Positions 32,717 through 42,337 are shown, numbered from the stretch's first letter. The stretch is 64,000 nucleotides of DNA from an uncultured Acetatifactor sp. (GCA_910578215.1 CAJTPH010000017.1:1-64000), one strand, 5' to 3'. Program-made: numbers and translations. The notes: a model not told the origin generated them from the sequence alone.

Positions 32717-33124
32717 ATGGTAGATATGTCGGATATCACGGCAATGTACGGCGATACGTATGCTTCTGCGGCGAACCAGAAGGCGTCCATGCTTCAGAGA
32801 AGGATTGCGAACGCGGACTATTCAAAGGCGGCGGACGATGAGCTGCTTGACGCGTGCAAGCAGTTTGAGGCGTACTTTGTGGAGCAGATGTTCAAGGGAA
32901 TGCTTAAGACGATTCCCCAGAGCGAGGAGACCTCCAATTATACGTCCACTATGATGGATTATTACAAGGATCAGATGATACAGGGGGTCGCCGAGGAGAC
33001 CTCCAAGCAGGGTGGGCTGGGACTGGCTCAGATGCTTTACGAGCAGATGAAGCGCAATTACGGCATAACGGATATGCCTGCCGCAGAGGTGGCGGCGGCA
33101 GCGTCCGCAGTGGCGGAGGTTTAA
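32717..33124 (+). CDS. Rod-binding protein (FlgJ N-terminal domain type)
   Basis: This 135-residue protein has the rod-binding domain: DELLDACKQFEAYFVEQMFK, GMLKTIPQSEE and the conserved MMDYYKDQMIQGVAEE, ending GLGLAQMLYEQMK. FlgJ of proteobacteria adds a muramidase domain; that part is absent, as usual in Firmicutes. It helps rod assembly through the wall. It follows flhP by 74 bp and is closed by a terminator, completing the flagellar block. ATG 32726 is an alternative start three codons later. Confidence 0.85.
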   Translation: MVDMSDITAMYGDTYASAANQKASMLQRRIANADYSKAADDELLDACKQFEAYFVEQMFKGMLKTIPQSEETSNYTSTMMDYYKDQMIQGVAEETSKQGGLGLAQMLYEQMKRNYGITDMPAAEVAAAASAVAEV

Positions 33125-33148
33125 GAAAATACGGGTAGATTTAGAGAC

Positions 33149-33180
33149 AAGGCTGCTGAGGTAGAAGGCAGCCTTATTTT
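33149..33180 (+). terminator. Terminator of the mbl-flagellar block
   Basis: A perfect 8-bp stem (33149-33156 with 33168-33175), an 11-base loop and ATTTTGG. Confidence 0.7.
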
Positions 33181-33267
33181 GGCTGTACCCGGAAACACAT
33201 GCTCTCAACGGGGCGGCCGGGCAAAACGGCGGCAATTATGTCTGAAGATGCATGTCTGGAGATGCGA

Positions 33268-35499
33268 ATGGAGAAAATTAACGGTTATGTAGAGCACATT
33301 GTTTTCCAAAACAGTGAAAACGGATATACGGTCATGAACCTGATGGCGGACGGAGAGGAAATAACCTGTGTGGGAATGTGCAAGGGTCTTACTCAGGGGG
33401 AAAATATAACCGCGCAGGGCGAGTTTGTGGAGCATCCGGTCTACGGAAAGCAGTTTAAGCTGGTCAGCTTTCAGGTGGAGGCTCCGAAGGACAGCGCCGG
33501 TATGGAGAGGTATCTGGCTTCGGGAGCCGTCAAGGGAATCGGGGCTTCTCTGGCTGCGCGTATCGTAAAGAAATTCGGGGACGATACCTTCCGGATCATA
33601 GAGGAGGAGCCTGAGAGGCTGGCGGAGGTCAAGGGCATCAGCCAGCGCAAGGCGCAGGAAATCGCGGCGCAGATGGAGGAAAAGAGAGACCTGCGGGATG
33701 CGTTGGTATATCTGCAGCAGTTCGGCATTTCCAACACCTATGCCATAAAGATATACAATACCTACGGCATGGAGCTGTACCGCGTCATGAAAGAGAATCC
33801 CTACCGGCTGGCGGAGGATATCAGGGGCATTGGCTTCCGTTTTGCGGATGAGCTGGCCGCAAAGCTGGGCATACACACGGATTCGGAGTACCGGATCAGA
33901 AGCGGCGTCCTTTACACCCTGCTGCAGTCGGCGGGGGAGGGGCATTGCTTTCTGCCCATGGGCAGGCTGCTTGAGCGCGCCGGGGAGCTGCTGGGCATCG
34001 CCGGGGAAAATATCCGCCCACAGCTGGATAATCTCATGATGGACAAAAAGCTGGTCATCAAAAGTGATTGTGTGTTCATGACTACCTACTATTACGCGGA
34101 GCTCAACTGCGCCAGGATGCTATATGAATTGAATGTTCCCCAGGGATCAGAGGAGGGCCTGCCCGGTCAGGCGGCAGCGGTTAAAAGGAGCCTGGAGCAG
34201 CTGGCGGCCAGCCTTAAGGTGGAGCTGGACGAACTGCAGCTTCAGGCGGTGAGCGACTGCATTCACAACGGACTGTTTATTTTATCGGGAGGTCCCGGCA
34301 CGGGAAAAACCACCACCATCAATATGATGATCCGCTATTTTGAATCGGAGGGTATGGATATTTTCCTCGCCGCGCCCACGGGACGCGCCGCAAAACGGAT
34401 GACCGAGGCCACGGGCTTCGAGGCGCGGACCATTCACCGGATGCTGGAGCTGAACAGCGCTTTGTCTGACGAGGACGCGCGCAAGGTGAAGTTTGAGAGA
34501 AACGAGGAAAACCCTCTGGAGGCAGACGTGGTTATCATTGATGAGATGTCTATGGTGGACATTCAGCTGTTTCAGTCTCTTTTGAGGGCGATAGCTCCGG
34601 GAACGCGGCTTGTGCTTGTGGGGGATGTCAATCAGCTCCCCAGCGTGGGACCGGGACAGGTGCTTAGAGACCTGATAACCAGCGGCTGCTTCCCTATGGT
34701 GGAGCTGAAAAAGATTTTCCGGCAGGCGCAGGAAAGCGACATTATTGTCAATGCGCACCGCATCAACAATGGGCAGCAGATTACGCTGGACAACAAATCC
34801 AGGGATTTTTTCCATTTGGAGAGAAATGACGTAAATGTCATATATAAGCATATGATACAGCTGATAAGGGAGAAGCTTCCGCGTTACGTGCAGGCGGATT
34901 CCTTTGATATTCAGGTGCTGACCCCCATGCGCAAGGGAAGCCTGGGCTGCGAGACGCTGAACGGGATACTGCAGCGTTATCTGAATCCCCCCGACGGGAG
35001 CAAGCAGGAGCATCAGTCCGGCGACACGCTCTTTCGGGAGGGGGATAAGGTCATGCAGATAAAGAACAACTACCAGCTGGAGTGGGAGGTCGTCAGCAGA
35101 TACGGGATTCCCATAGACAAGGGCGTGGGCGTTTTCAACGGCGACATGGGAAGGATTATGGAGATCAGCGAGTCGTCCGCCACCCTGGTGGTGGAGTACG
35201 ACGAGCACAGGCGGGTGACGTATCCCTTTTCTTTATTGGAGGAGCTGGAGCTGTCCTATGCCGTCACCATTCACAAGTCCCAGGGGAGCGAGTATCCGGC
35301 GGTGATCCTGCCGCTGCTGGGGGGACCGCGGATGCTTTTTAACCGAAATCTGCTTTATACGGCAATCACCAGGGCGAAAAGCTGTGTTACCATATTGGGA
35401 AGCAGCCAGACTGTGAGGGGCATGATAGACAATATCAGCGAGAACAGACGCTGTACGGCCCTTGCCCAGAGAATCCGGGAGGTGTGCAATGGCGCGTAG
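33268..35499 (+). CDS. recD2: RecD2-type ATP-dependent DNA helicase
   Basis: This 743-residue SF1B helicase begins with an OB fold (MEKINGYVEHIVFQNSENGY). Helix-hairpin-helix repeats follow (LAEVKGISQRKAQEI). The motor has Walker A LSGGPGTGKTTTINMM, Walker B VVIIDEMSMVDI, motif III LVLVGDVNQLPSVGPGQVL and motif VI SYAVTIHKSQGSEYPAVILP. RecD2 works without RecBC and unwinds DNA 5'-3' in repair. I choose ATG 33268, with CTGGAG 6 bases upstream. ATGs at 33199 and 33238 lack a site. comFC overlaps its 3' end by 11 bp. Confidence 0.93.
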   Translation: MEKINGYVEHIVFQNSENGYTVMNLMADGEEITCVGMCKGLTQGENITAQGEFVEHPVYGKQFKLVSFQVEAPKDSAGMERYLASGAVKGIGASLAARIVKKFGDDTFRIIEEEPERLAEVKGISQRKAQEIAAQMEEKRDLRDALVYLQQFGISNTYAIKIYNTYGMELYRVMKENPYRLAEDIRGIGFRFADELAAKLGIHTDSEYRIRSGVLYTLLQSAGEGHCFLPMGRLLERAGELLGIAGENIRPQLDNLMMDKKLVIKSDCVFMTTYYYAELNCARMLYELNVPQGSEEGLPGQAAAVKRSLEQLAASLKVELDELQLQAVSDCIHNGLFILSGGPGTGKTTTINMMIRYFESEGMDIFLAAPTGRAAKRMTEATGFEARTIHRMLELNSALSDEDARKVKFERNEENPLEADVVIIDEMSMVDIQLFQSLLRAIAPGTRLVLVGDVNQLPSVGPGQVLRDLITSGCFPMVELKKIFRQAQESDIIVNAHRINNGQQITLDNKSRDFFHLERNDVNVIYKHMIQLIREKLPRYVQADSFDIQVLTPMRKGSLGCETLNGILQRYLNPPDGSKQEHQSGDTLFREGDKVMQIKNNYQLEWEVVSRYGIPIDKGVGVFNGDMGRIMEISESSATLVVEYDEHRRVTYPFSLLEELELSYAVTIHKSQGSEYPAVILPLLGGPRMLFNRNLLYTAITRAKSCVTILGSSQTVRGMIDNISENRRCTALAQRIREVCNGA

Positions 35500-36208
35500 G
35501 AGAGCGGTAACGGCGGGGCTTGTACAGCTGCTTTATCCGCTGCGCTGTCCCGTCTGTGACGGGATCGTGGCTCCGGCGGGAGAGAAGATCTGTCTGGAGT
35601 GTCTGAAAAGGTTAAGGCTTCTGACGCCCCCCTGGTGCATGAAATGCGGCAAAAGGCTTTCGGCGGAGGGAGAGCTGTGCACGGACTGCCAAAAACGGGA
35701 GCACCGGTTCGAGAGGGGACGCGCACTTTACGAGTACGGGAGCGCGGCGCAGGCGATCTACCGGTTCAAGTACGGCGGCCGCAGGGAGTATGCGGATTTT
35801 TTCGGGGAACAGGCGGCGGAATATCTGGGAGACTTTATCAGGGCTGTCAGTCCGGATGCGCTGATACCCATACCCCTGCACCGGCGCAGAAAAAACGAGA
35901 GGGGCTACAATCAGGCCCGGCTTCTTGCAGAACGGATAGGAGCGTACCTGGATGTGCCTGTCCGCAGCGATATTCTGGCCAGAGGGAAGAATACCAGCCC
36001 TCTCAAGTACCAAAATTATGAAGAACGTCAAAATAATTTGAAAAAGGCTTTTAATATAAGGCGAAATGATGTAATATTAAAGAGAGTAATATTGATTGAT
36101 GACATTTATACTACCGGCAGCACAATGGATGAGGCGGCGGATACGCTGAAGGCAGGCGGTGTGGAGGATGTCTACTTTATCGCGTTGGCATGCGGGGAAG
36201 GTATCTGA
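35489..36208 (+). CDS. comFC: ComF-family phosphoribosyltransferase-like protein (ComFC)
   Basis: A 239-residue protein with an N-terminal zinc region (CPVCDGIV, ICLECLKRL, WCMKCGKRL, LCTDCQKRE) and a type-I PRTase fold with VILIDDIYTTGSTMDEAADT. ComFC is needed for DNA uptake in transformation. The start overlaps the end of recD2 with a GGGAGGTG site. yvyF follows 70 bp downstream, as in the Bacillus comF-flagellar operon. comFA and comFB are not next to it here. Confidence 0.9.
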   Translation: MARRRAVTAGLVQLLYPLRCPVCDGIVAPAGEKICLECLKRLRLLTPPWCMKCGKRLSAEGELCTDCQKREHRFERGRALYEYGSAAQAIYRFKYGGRREYADFFGEQAAEYLGDFIRAVSPDALIPIPLHRRRKNERGYNQARLLAERIGAYLDVPVRSDILARGKNTSPLKYQNYEERQNNLKKAFNIRRNDVILKRVILIDDIYTTGSTMDEAADTLKAGGVEDVYFIALACGEGI

Positions 36209-36278
36209 CGTTTGGCAGGGATATGCCAATGGAACAGGTTAAATTGTTTTGTCTAACTGACAGAAAGGGAGGAATACT

Positions 36279-36689
36279 ATGAATGTAAAAAACTGCAGAG
36301 TCTGTGGGCGTATCTACAATTATGTGGCAGGGCCTAATGTTTGCCCTTCCTGCCGTGAGAGCATGGAAGCAAAGTTTCAGGAGGTCAAGGAGTATATCAG
36401 GGCCCATAAGGGCTGCGGCATACAGGAGGTCTCCAATGCATGCGATGTAGAGCCGGCACAGATACGCCAGTGGCTTAGGGATGACAGACTGGAGGTTACG
36501 GAGGATTCCGCCATCTTCCTGAACTGTGAGTCCTGCGGAGCGTCCATTCGCAGCGGCAGGTTCTGCGACAAGTGTGCGGGCAGCATGATGAAGGGATTTA
36601 ACGATGCCATCGGTACGGGGCAAAAGGCCACGGCGCCCAAGCCTCCCGCGGAAAAGGACGGCGACAAGGCAAAGATGAGATTCCTGTAA
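36279..36689 (+). CDS. yvyF: YvyF-like flagellar operon protein
   Basis: This 136-residue protein has two zinc-ribbon motifs: NCRVCGRIYNYVAGPNVCPS with C at the end, and FLNCESCGASIRSGRFCDKC. A helix-turn-helix-like middle (IQEVSNACDVEPAQIRQWLR) lies between them. This is the TIGR03826 (YvyF) pattern, a protein found with flagellar genes; in Bacillus it lies between comFC and flgM. Its position after comFC agrees. flgM, flgN and flgK are not here. The basic, proline-rich tail looks disordered. Confidence 0.85.
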   Translation: MNVKNCRVCGRIYNYVAGPNVCPSCRESMEAKFQEVKEYIRAHKGCGIQEVSNACDVEPAQIRQWLRDDRLEVTEDSAIFLNCESCGASIRSGRFCDKCAGSMMKGFNDAIGTGQKATAPKPPAEKDGDKAKMRFL

Positions 36690-36745
36690 CGGCGGTTCCT
36701 GTAACGGTGGTTTTTGTAATGGAATAAGAAGAATTGGAGTTTAAA

Positions 36746-37138
36746 ATGTTAAATGAGCAGCGAATTATTCTGATGACGCGGCTTGCCTCCTACGAGAAGG
36801 GGGAGGGAAGAAGGAATGTGAAGATAGGAAACTATTTTCGCAGCGATTATATTGCCATTCAGATTTTGAAATCAGTGGTTTCCGCTACGCTGGTTTTCGG
36901 AATCGTGTTTGCAATGTACGTTTTATATGATTTTGAAGCCTTTATGCAGGACCTGTATAAGATAGACTTGTTTGTTTTTGCGCGGAATGTGGTCACATAC
37001 TACGCGGCTTTTGTGCTGGGATACGGAATTCTGACATACATTGTCGGCACATGGCGGTATGCAAAGGCAAAAAAAAGCCTGAAAAGCTATTATCATAATT
37101 TAAAAAAACTTGGCGCCATGTACAACGAACAGAAGTAG
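36746..37138 (+). CDS. Small membrane protein, unidentified
   Basis: A 130-residue protein with two helices: about residues 45-68 (SATLVFGIVFAMYVLYDF) and 84-106 (VVTYYAAFVLGYGILTYIVG). Basic cytoplasmic ends follow the positive-inside rule. I recognise no family. The ATG at 36746 has TTGGAG 6 bases upstream; the frame opens at a TTG four codons earlier. It lies 21 bp before a larger membrane protein gene and upstream of cdaA, so it may be part of that transcript. Confidence 0.65.
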   Translation: MLNEQRIILMTRLASYEKGEGRRNVKIGNYFRSDYIAIQILKSVVSATLVFGIVFAMYVLYDFEAFMQDLYKIDLFVFARNVVTYYAAFVLGYGILTYIVGTWRYAKAKKSLKSYYHNLKKLGAMYNEQK

Positions 37139-37159
37139 GACGCCCGGTTGGAGGATCTA

Positions 37160-38350
37160 ATGACAGGTTTATTGGAAATAAGAGAAAAATTGAAGCTGTT
37201 TTACAGCAAGTACGAGCCCTTTATTCTGCCGGTTATCAAGTTCCTGCTGGCCTTTGTGGCATTGAACGCGGTGAACGGCAAGCTGGGGTATATGACACAG
37301 CTTGACAATGTGGCGGCAGTGCTGATCGTGGCGCTGATGTGCTCTTTTCTGCCTGCCGGAGCCATGATCTTTTTTGCAATGGTTTTCAGCCTGGCTCATA
37401 TGTATGCGCTTTCCATGGAGGTGGCGCTGGTAGGTTTGTGCGTATATCTTGTGATGTTTTTGATATTTTTCCGCTTCAGCCCCAGGAATGCCCTGGTGGT
37501 AGTGCTGACTCCGCTGCTCTGCTCGATGAACTTATCCTATGTGGTTCCGGTGGCGGTAGGGCTTTTGTGCGGTCCGGCAGCCGCGGTTTCCGTGGGCTGC
37601 GGGGTGAGCGTCTATTATCTGTTTGAGACGATTCAGGCGAACGAGTCGAATATCAGCACGCTGGGCGAGGAGGAAACGCTGGCGAAGATCCGCCTGCTTA
37701 TAGACGGGATCGCCGGAAACAAGGGTATGCTGGTGATCGTTGCCGCCTTTGCCGTCACTGTGCTCGTGGTTTATTTTATCCGCCGGCTGTCCGTGGATTA
37801 CGCGTGGACGATTGCGGCGGTGGCGGGCGCCATGACAAACGTGGTTATCCTTTTGATCGGGGATCTTGTTTATAATATAAATATTTCCGTTGCGGGAGCG
37901 CTTTTGGGTTCCCTGCTTGCCATTTTGGTGGCAAAGGTCATTGAATTTTTCAGATTTTGTGTGGATTACGGCCGCAAAGAGGTGGTACAGTTTGAGGATG
38001 ACGAGTATTATTATTATGTGAAGGCGATTCCCAAGATGACGGTCTCCATGTCTACCAAGACGGTAAAGAGAATCAATTCCCATGCCCAGTCCTCCAGGGA
38101 GGCTTCCGTGTCCAGGAGCGGACTGCCCGCCGGCAGAGGCGCGCAGTCTTCGAGGGCGTCGCAGACGTCCCGAACCGGGGGAAGGAGCGTGGTAACCGAG
38201 AGGACGGCAGCGGCGCGGAAAAGCTACGGCACGGGAAGCAGGACCCAGAGCCGCAGCGGCGATTACAGGACCGGAAAGAGCGTGACTATGGGAAATGCGG
38301 CGTCGGCAGAGAGCGGCGGTGCCGTGGACGACTATGAGGAATTATTTTAG
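37160..38350 (+). CDS. Polytopic membrane protein upstream of cdaA, function unknown
   Basis: This 396-residue protein has about seven to nine helices up to residue 270, then an acidic YY-rich segment (DDEYYYYVKAIPK). A cytoplasmic tail of about 110 residues is rich in Ser, Arg and Gly and looks disordered. I do not recognise a named family. ATG 37160 has TTGGAGG 5 bases upstream. It precedes cdaA by 61 bp in the same direction. It could act with the c-di-AMP or peptidoglycan-precursor genes, but only position supports this. Confidence 0.65.
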   Translation: MTGLLEIREKLKLFYSKYEPFILPVIKFLLAFVALNAVNGKLGYMTQLDNVAAVLIVALMCSFLPAGAMIFFAMVFSLAHMYALSMEVALVGLCVYLVMFLIFFRFSPRNALVVVLTPLLCSMNLSYVVPVAVGLLCGPAAAVSVGCGVSVYYLFETIQANESNISTLGEEETLAKIRLLIDGIAGNKGMLVIVAAFAVTVLVVYFIRRLSVDYAWTIAAVAGAMTNVVILLIGDLVYNINISVAGALLGSLLAILVAKVIEFFRFCVDYGRKEVVQFEDDEYYYYVKAIPKMTVSMSTKTVKRINSHAQSSREASVSRSGLPAGRGAQSSRASQTSRTGGRSVVTERTAAARKSYGTGSRTQSRSGDYRTGKSVTMGNAASAESGGAVDDYEELF

Positions 38351-38411
38351 AAGATGTCTCTGAAAAGTTGACGGAATTTGAGAATACGGGCGAAAAGTGA
38401 GATAAAATCAG

Positions 38412-39305
38412 ATGCATTGGTTAGAGTCGATAAACGAATATATAGAAAATCTCATACTTTATACCAAAATGCTCAATTGGCGCGATGTGGTGGAAATTCT
38501 TATCATTGCCTTTTTGGTATATTATATCTTGGCATGGATGAAGACCACCCGCGCATGGAGGCTTTTAAAGGGTCTGATTATTATTTCCATTTTTCTTTTC
38601 GCGGCGTACAGGCTGGAAATGTCCGCCATCATGTGGATTGCCCAAAATGTTCTGGGGTTTGCCGTGACGGCGCTGATTGTGGTGATGCAGCCGGAGCTGC
38701 GCCATGCGCTGGAGGAGCTGGGACAGAAAAGCTTTCTGCCTTCCTTTGTTTTTTCCTCGGATTCCTCCCGCAGGATGCAGAACTTTTTCTCGGAGAAGAC
38801 CATCAATGAAATTACCAAGGCCTGTGTGGAGATGGGAAAGGCCAGGACGGGCGCGCTGATCGTCATTGAGAAAAAAGAATCGCTGAAGGATTATGAGCGC
38901 ACGGGCATCGAGGTAGACGCAGTCGTCACCAGCCAGCTTCTGGTCAATATTTTTGAGCACAATACACCGTTACATGACGGCGCCGTTATCGTGCGCGGAA
39001 ACCGTATCACCTACGCCACCTGCTATCTGCCGCTTTCCGACAATCTGGATTTGAGCAAGGAGCTTGGCACAAGACATCGGGCGGGTGTGGGAATCTCAGA
39101 GGCGACGGATTCCATGACGGTGATTGTGTCCGAGGAGACGGGTAAGATCAGCATAGCGTATGAGGGAGAGCTGGAACGAAACCTGAACGCCGACGAGGTA
39201 AAGGAAAAAATGCGTCAGCTTTTGAATTTGAATGAAGAGGATAATTCTAAAGCCAGACGCAAAAAGAAGGTACGAAAACAGGGGAAGGAGCAGACCCGGA
39301 AATGA
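38412..39305 (+). CDS. cdaA: Membrane diadenylate cyclase CdaA
   Basis: A 297-residue enzyme with three N-terminal helices (about residues 25-90) and a DAC domain with the active-site motifs PLHDGAVIVRG (near 187) and GTRHRAGVG (near 220). It condenses two ATP to c-di-AMP, the essential second messenger for potassium and wall homeostasis. The basic C-terminal tail (KARRKKKVRKQGKEQTRK) is longer than usual. The stop overlaps the start of cdaR by 4 bp, and glmM follows. The ribosome site is weak. This operon is conserved across Firmicutes. Confidence 0.95.
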   Translation: MHWLESINEYIENLILYTKMLNWRDVVEILIIAFLVYYILAWMKTTRAWRLLKGLIIISIFLFAAYRLEMSAIMWIAQNVLGFAVTALIVVMQPELRHALEELGQKSFLPSFVFSSDSSRRMQNFFSEKTINEITKACVEMGKARTGALIVIEKKESLKDYERTGIEVDAVVTSQLLVNIFEHNTPLHDGAVIVRGNRITYATCYLPLSDNLDLSKELGTRHRAGVGISEATDSMTVIVSEETGKISIAYEGELERNLNADEVKEKMRQLLNLNEEDNSKARRKKKVRKQGKEQTRK

Positions 39306-40576
39306 AAAAAAAGATATTGCGCAACTGGGGACTGAAGCTTATTTCCCTCGTGATTGCGTTTATGCTCTGGTATCTTGCGGTAAGTACGGACGACCCAAAG
39401 GAGACGCAGACCTATTCCAATATCCCGGTGGTATTGAGGAATGCGGAATTACTGGAGCAGGAAAATAAGGTTTATGAAATACAGGGAAGCATTCTTACAA
39501 GAGTGTCGGTGCGGGCTCCGAGAAGCGTCATAGAACAGCTGCGGGCGTCCGACATTGTGGCGGAGGCCGATATGAACATGCTGACCGACATCAATACCAT
39601 AGCAATTACCTGCAGTGTGCCCAACTATGAGGTGGAAAGCGTGAGCAGCAATCCGGCCGTGCTGAAGCTGAGCATTGAGGAAAAGAGCACCAGGTGGCTG
39701 CGCGTGCTGCCCACCACCACGGGCGATGTGGCGGAGGGCTATGTGATCGTGGGCACCAAGATCGACCAGAACAGGATAGAGATCAGCGGTCCCAAATCCC
39801 TGGTGGAAACGGTCAGCTATGCGGGGCTGCGGGTGGATGTGACCGGCGCTACAAGCACCCAGACGGCAAACGCGGAAATTATTTTGTATGACGCGGACGG
39901 AAATATCATAGAATCGGAAAGACTGCACAAGACGGTAAATCAGATCCGAATGGAGGTGGAGGTACTTCCCGCCAAGGATGTGCCTGTGGAGCTGAGCTAC
40001 ACGGGAGTGCCTTCCCAGAAATACATGGCTACGGGAAGGGTAGTGTGTGACCCTGAGACCATAAAGATTGCCGGTTCCGTTTTTGCGCTGGCGAATATCA
40101 ATAAGATAACCATTCCGGAGGATGAGCTGGATATTACGGGAGCTACGGGCAATGTGGAGAAGGTGATCAATATAAGGGATTATCTGCCTAGTAATACCCG
40201 TTTTGCGGACGCCAATTTTAACGGAAGGGTAACGGCCACGGTTTATGTTGAACCGCTGAGGGAGAGGACGATGCTGATCCCGGAGGAAAGGATTTCCATT
40301 TACGGAATCCCGGACAAAATGATTTCCAGCTATGCGCTGCCGGGACAGTCATACAAGCTGACAATATCCGGGCTTGCCGACGTGATTTCCCGGTTGGATG
40401 TGACGGATGTGTCATGTGTTGTCGATATAGAGGAGTGGATGGATGACGAAGGCATAAAAAAGCTGGTTCCGGGGACCTATACGCTTCCGGTCAGGGTCAC
40501 TCTGCCCAAGGATGTTACTGCCGTAGGTGATTTTTATGTGAGACTCAAAATTGAGGAGGATAAGGAAGATGGCTAG
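39302..40576 (+). CDS. cdaR: CdaR, YbbR-domain regulator of CdaA
   Basis: A 424-residue membrane protein with one N-terminal helix (LKLISLVIAFMLWYLAVS) and four YbbR-type beta domains outside the membrane. Repeats of the kind VRAPRSVIEQL, ISGPKSLVETV and VYVEPLRERTM can be seen. CdaR binds and modulates CdaA. The start overlaps the cdaA stop by 4 bp and its end overlaps glmM by 8 bp, so expression of all three is coupled. Confidence 0.92.
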   Translation: MKKKILRNWGLKLISLVIAFMLWYLAVSTDDPKETQTYSNIPVVLRNAELLEQENKVYEIQGSILTRVSVRAPRSVIEQLRASDIVAEADMNMLTDINTIAITCSVPNYEVESVSSNPAVLKLSIEEKSTRWLRVLPTTTGDVAEGYVIVGTKIDQNRIEISGPKSLVETVSYAGLRVDVTGATSTQTANAEIILYDADGNIIESERLHKTVNQIRMEVEVLPAKDVPVELSYTGVPSQKYMATGRVVCDPETIKIAGSVFALANINKITIPEDELDITGATGNVEKVINIRDYLPSNTRFADANFNGRVTATVYVEPLRERTMLIPEERISIYGIPDKMISSYALPGQSYKLTISGLADVISRLDVTDVSCVVDIEEWMDDEGIKKLVPGTYTLPVRVTLPKDVTAVGDFYVRLKIEEDKEDG

Positions 40577-41918
40577 ATTGTTCGGAACTGACGGTGTGCG
40601 GGGAGTTGCCAACGAGGATCTGACGCCTTTGATGGCAATGCAGCTGGGTCAGGCGGGCGCGTATGTGCTCACAAAGGAGAAGGAGCATAAGCCTACGATT
40701 ATGGTCGGCTGCGACACGCGCATTTCAGGCGACATGCTGGCAAACGCGCTGATGGCGGGGGCATGCTCCGTAGGCGCGAACTGTATTTACGTGGGAGTCA
40801 TTCCCACGCCTGCGGTGGCGTATCTTACAAAAAAATATATGGCGGACGCGGGAGTCGTTATTTCCGCGTCCCACAATCCCGTTGAATTTAACGGTATTAA
40901 ATTTTTTGACGGAAACGGCTACAAGCTGCCGGATGAGCTGGAGGACGAGATTGAGGCGGTCATGAAGGACGAGGTGACGGAGATGAAGTTTCCCATCGGT
41001 CCCGGCGTGGGCAAGATCAAGTACCGCACGGATGCCCGGGAGGAGTATATAAACCATGCCGTAACGTCGGTTCCCGTGAAGCTCGGAGGCATGAGGATCG
41101 TGGTCGACTGTGCGGAGGGAGCGTCCCATTATACCTCGGTGGAGGCGCTGAAGGAGCTTGGAGGCTCCGTGGTGGCGATACATAATAATCCGGACGGAAC
41201 CAACATTAATGTCAACTGCGGCTCCACACACATGGAGGAACTGCAGGCGCGGGTAGTATACGAGAAGGCAAGGATTGGCCTTGCATTTGACGGGGACGCG
41301 GACAGACTTCTTGCGGTAGACGAGAAGGGCAATGTGGTGTACGGCGACCAGATCATGGCCATTGTGGGCAATTACATGAAAAACAGGGGATGCCTGAAAA
41401 AGAATACCATAGTGACCACCGTCATGAGCAATCTGGGCTTCTTCCTCATGGGAAAGAGGAACGAAATCGCCATGGAACAGACCAAGGTCGGCGACAGATA
41501 CGTGATGGAACGAATGAGGGAAATCGGAGCAAGCCTGGGGGGAGAACAGTCGGGTCATATTATCTTTTTGGATGAGAACACTACCGGCGACGGGCTGCTC
41601 AGCGCGCTGCACCTGCTTCAGGTCATGGTGGACACCGGTAAAGACCTGTCGGAGCTGGCGCAGGTCATGGAGGTGCTGCCGCAGGCGCTGGTAAACGCCA
41701 GGGTGGCAAACCACAAAAAGGAGAAATATTTGGAGTATCCCGAGATCGAAGCCGCGATACGGAGGCTGGAGGAAAGGTTTGCGGGAGAGGGACGTGTGCT
41801 GATTCGTCCATCCGGAACGGAACCTCTGGTAAGGGTGATGATCGAGGGCAAGGATCAGCAGGTCATCCAGGAGGAAGCGCAGAAGCTGGCAAACCTGATT
41901 CAGGATATTATGTTCTGA
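40569..41918 (+). CDS. glmM: Phosphoglucosamine mutase GlmM
   Basis: A 449-residue alpha-D-phosphohexomutase that turns glucosamine-6-P to glucosamine-1-P for UDP-GlcNAc. It starts MARLFGTDGVRGVANEDL. The phosphoserine loop is VISASHNPVEFNG, the metal-binding loop is LAFDGDADRLLAVD, the sugar loop is GGEQSGHIIF and the phosphate-binding end is IRPSGTEPLVRVM. ATG 40569 has GAGGAGG 8-9 bases upstream. GlmM binds and inhibits CdaA in Bacillus, which fits the operon. Confidence 0.97.
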   Translation: MARLFGTDGVRGVANEDLTPLMAMQLGQAGAYVLTKEKEHKPTIMVGCDTRISGDMLANALMAGACSVGANCIYVGVIPTPAVAYLTKKYMADAGVVISASHNPVEFNGIKFFDGNGYKLPDELEDEIEAVMKDEVTEMKFPIGPGVGKIKYRTDAREEYINHAVTSVPVKLGGMRIVVDCAEGASHYTSVEALKELGGSVVAIHNNPDGTNINVNCGSTHMEELQARVVYEKARIGLAFDGDADRLLAVDEKGNVVYGDQIMAIVGNYMKNRGCLKKNTIVTTVMSNLGFFLMGKRNEIAMEQTKVGDRYVMERMREIGASLGGEQSGHIIFLDENTTGDGLLSALHLLQVMVDTGKDLSELAQVMEVLPQALVNARVANHKKEKYLEYPEIEAAIRRLEERFAGEGRVLIRPSGTEPLVRVMIEGKDQQVIQEEAQKLANLIQDIMF

Positions 41919-41933
41919 ATCACAAAATCTTAC

Positions 41934-41962
41934 TTGTGGACGGGCGCTAACCGTGGTATGAT
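41934..41962 (+). promoter_or_regulatory. Promoter of the HPr-like gene
   Basis: TTGTGG (41934-41939), a 17-bp spacer and TATGAT (41957-41962) preceded by TGG. A second TATAAT at 42042-42047 is nearer the gene but lacks a -35. Confidence 0.6.
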
Positions 41963-42073
41963 GGTACATGAGGACAGGAAGTTTTTTATGGGGAGAACCT
42001 GAATTTGGGTGTGCGCGGCGCGCGCATTTGGGAGAAAAAAGTATAATATAAACAAGAATTGGAGGGAAGCAAC

Positions 42074-42337
42074 ATGGTAAGTCAGAGGGTAGTGATTAAA
42101 AATCCTACAGGCTTGCACCTCAGACCGGCAGGAATTCTTTGCAAGGAAGCAATGCAGTTCAAATCACTAATTACATTTTCGTTCAGAGAAAATACAGCAA
42201 ATGCAAAAAGCGTGTTAAGCGTGCTGGGTGCATGCGTAAAGTGTGGGGATGAGATCGAATTTGTCTGCGAGGGCGAGGATGAACAGGAAGCGCTTACGAC
42301 ACTGGTGCATGCAGTGGAGAGCGGATTGGGAGAATAA
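42074..42337 (+). CDS. HPr-family phosphocarrier protein
   Basis: An 87-residue protein with the active-site motif NPTGLHLRPAGILC, where the His accepts phosphate from PEP via enzyme I. A second motif, NAKSVLSVLGACVKCGDEI, keeps the Ser of the HPr-kinase site. It could be the general PTS HPr or the Crh type; the active His argues for HPr, although the Met/Leu stretch after Ser differs from the usual MGVMSLG. ATG 42074 has GGAGGGAAG upstream. It is monocistronic, with a promoter at 41934 and a terminator at 42343. Confidence 0.88.
   Translation: MVSQRVVIKNPTGLHLRPAGILCKEAMQFKSLITFSFRENTANAKSVLSVLGACVKCGDEIEFVCEGEDEQEALTTLVHAVESGLGE

Noticed and set aside
42006..42047. A further copy of the 70-bp repeat before the HPr-like gene
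   Set aside because: There is a GTGCGC...GCGCGC palindrome and a TATAAT, but spacing and the first inverted repeat do not match, so similarity is too weak.
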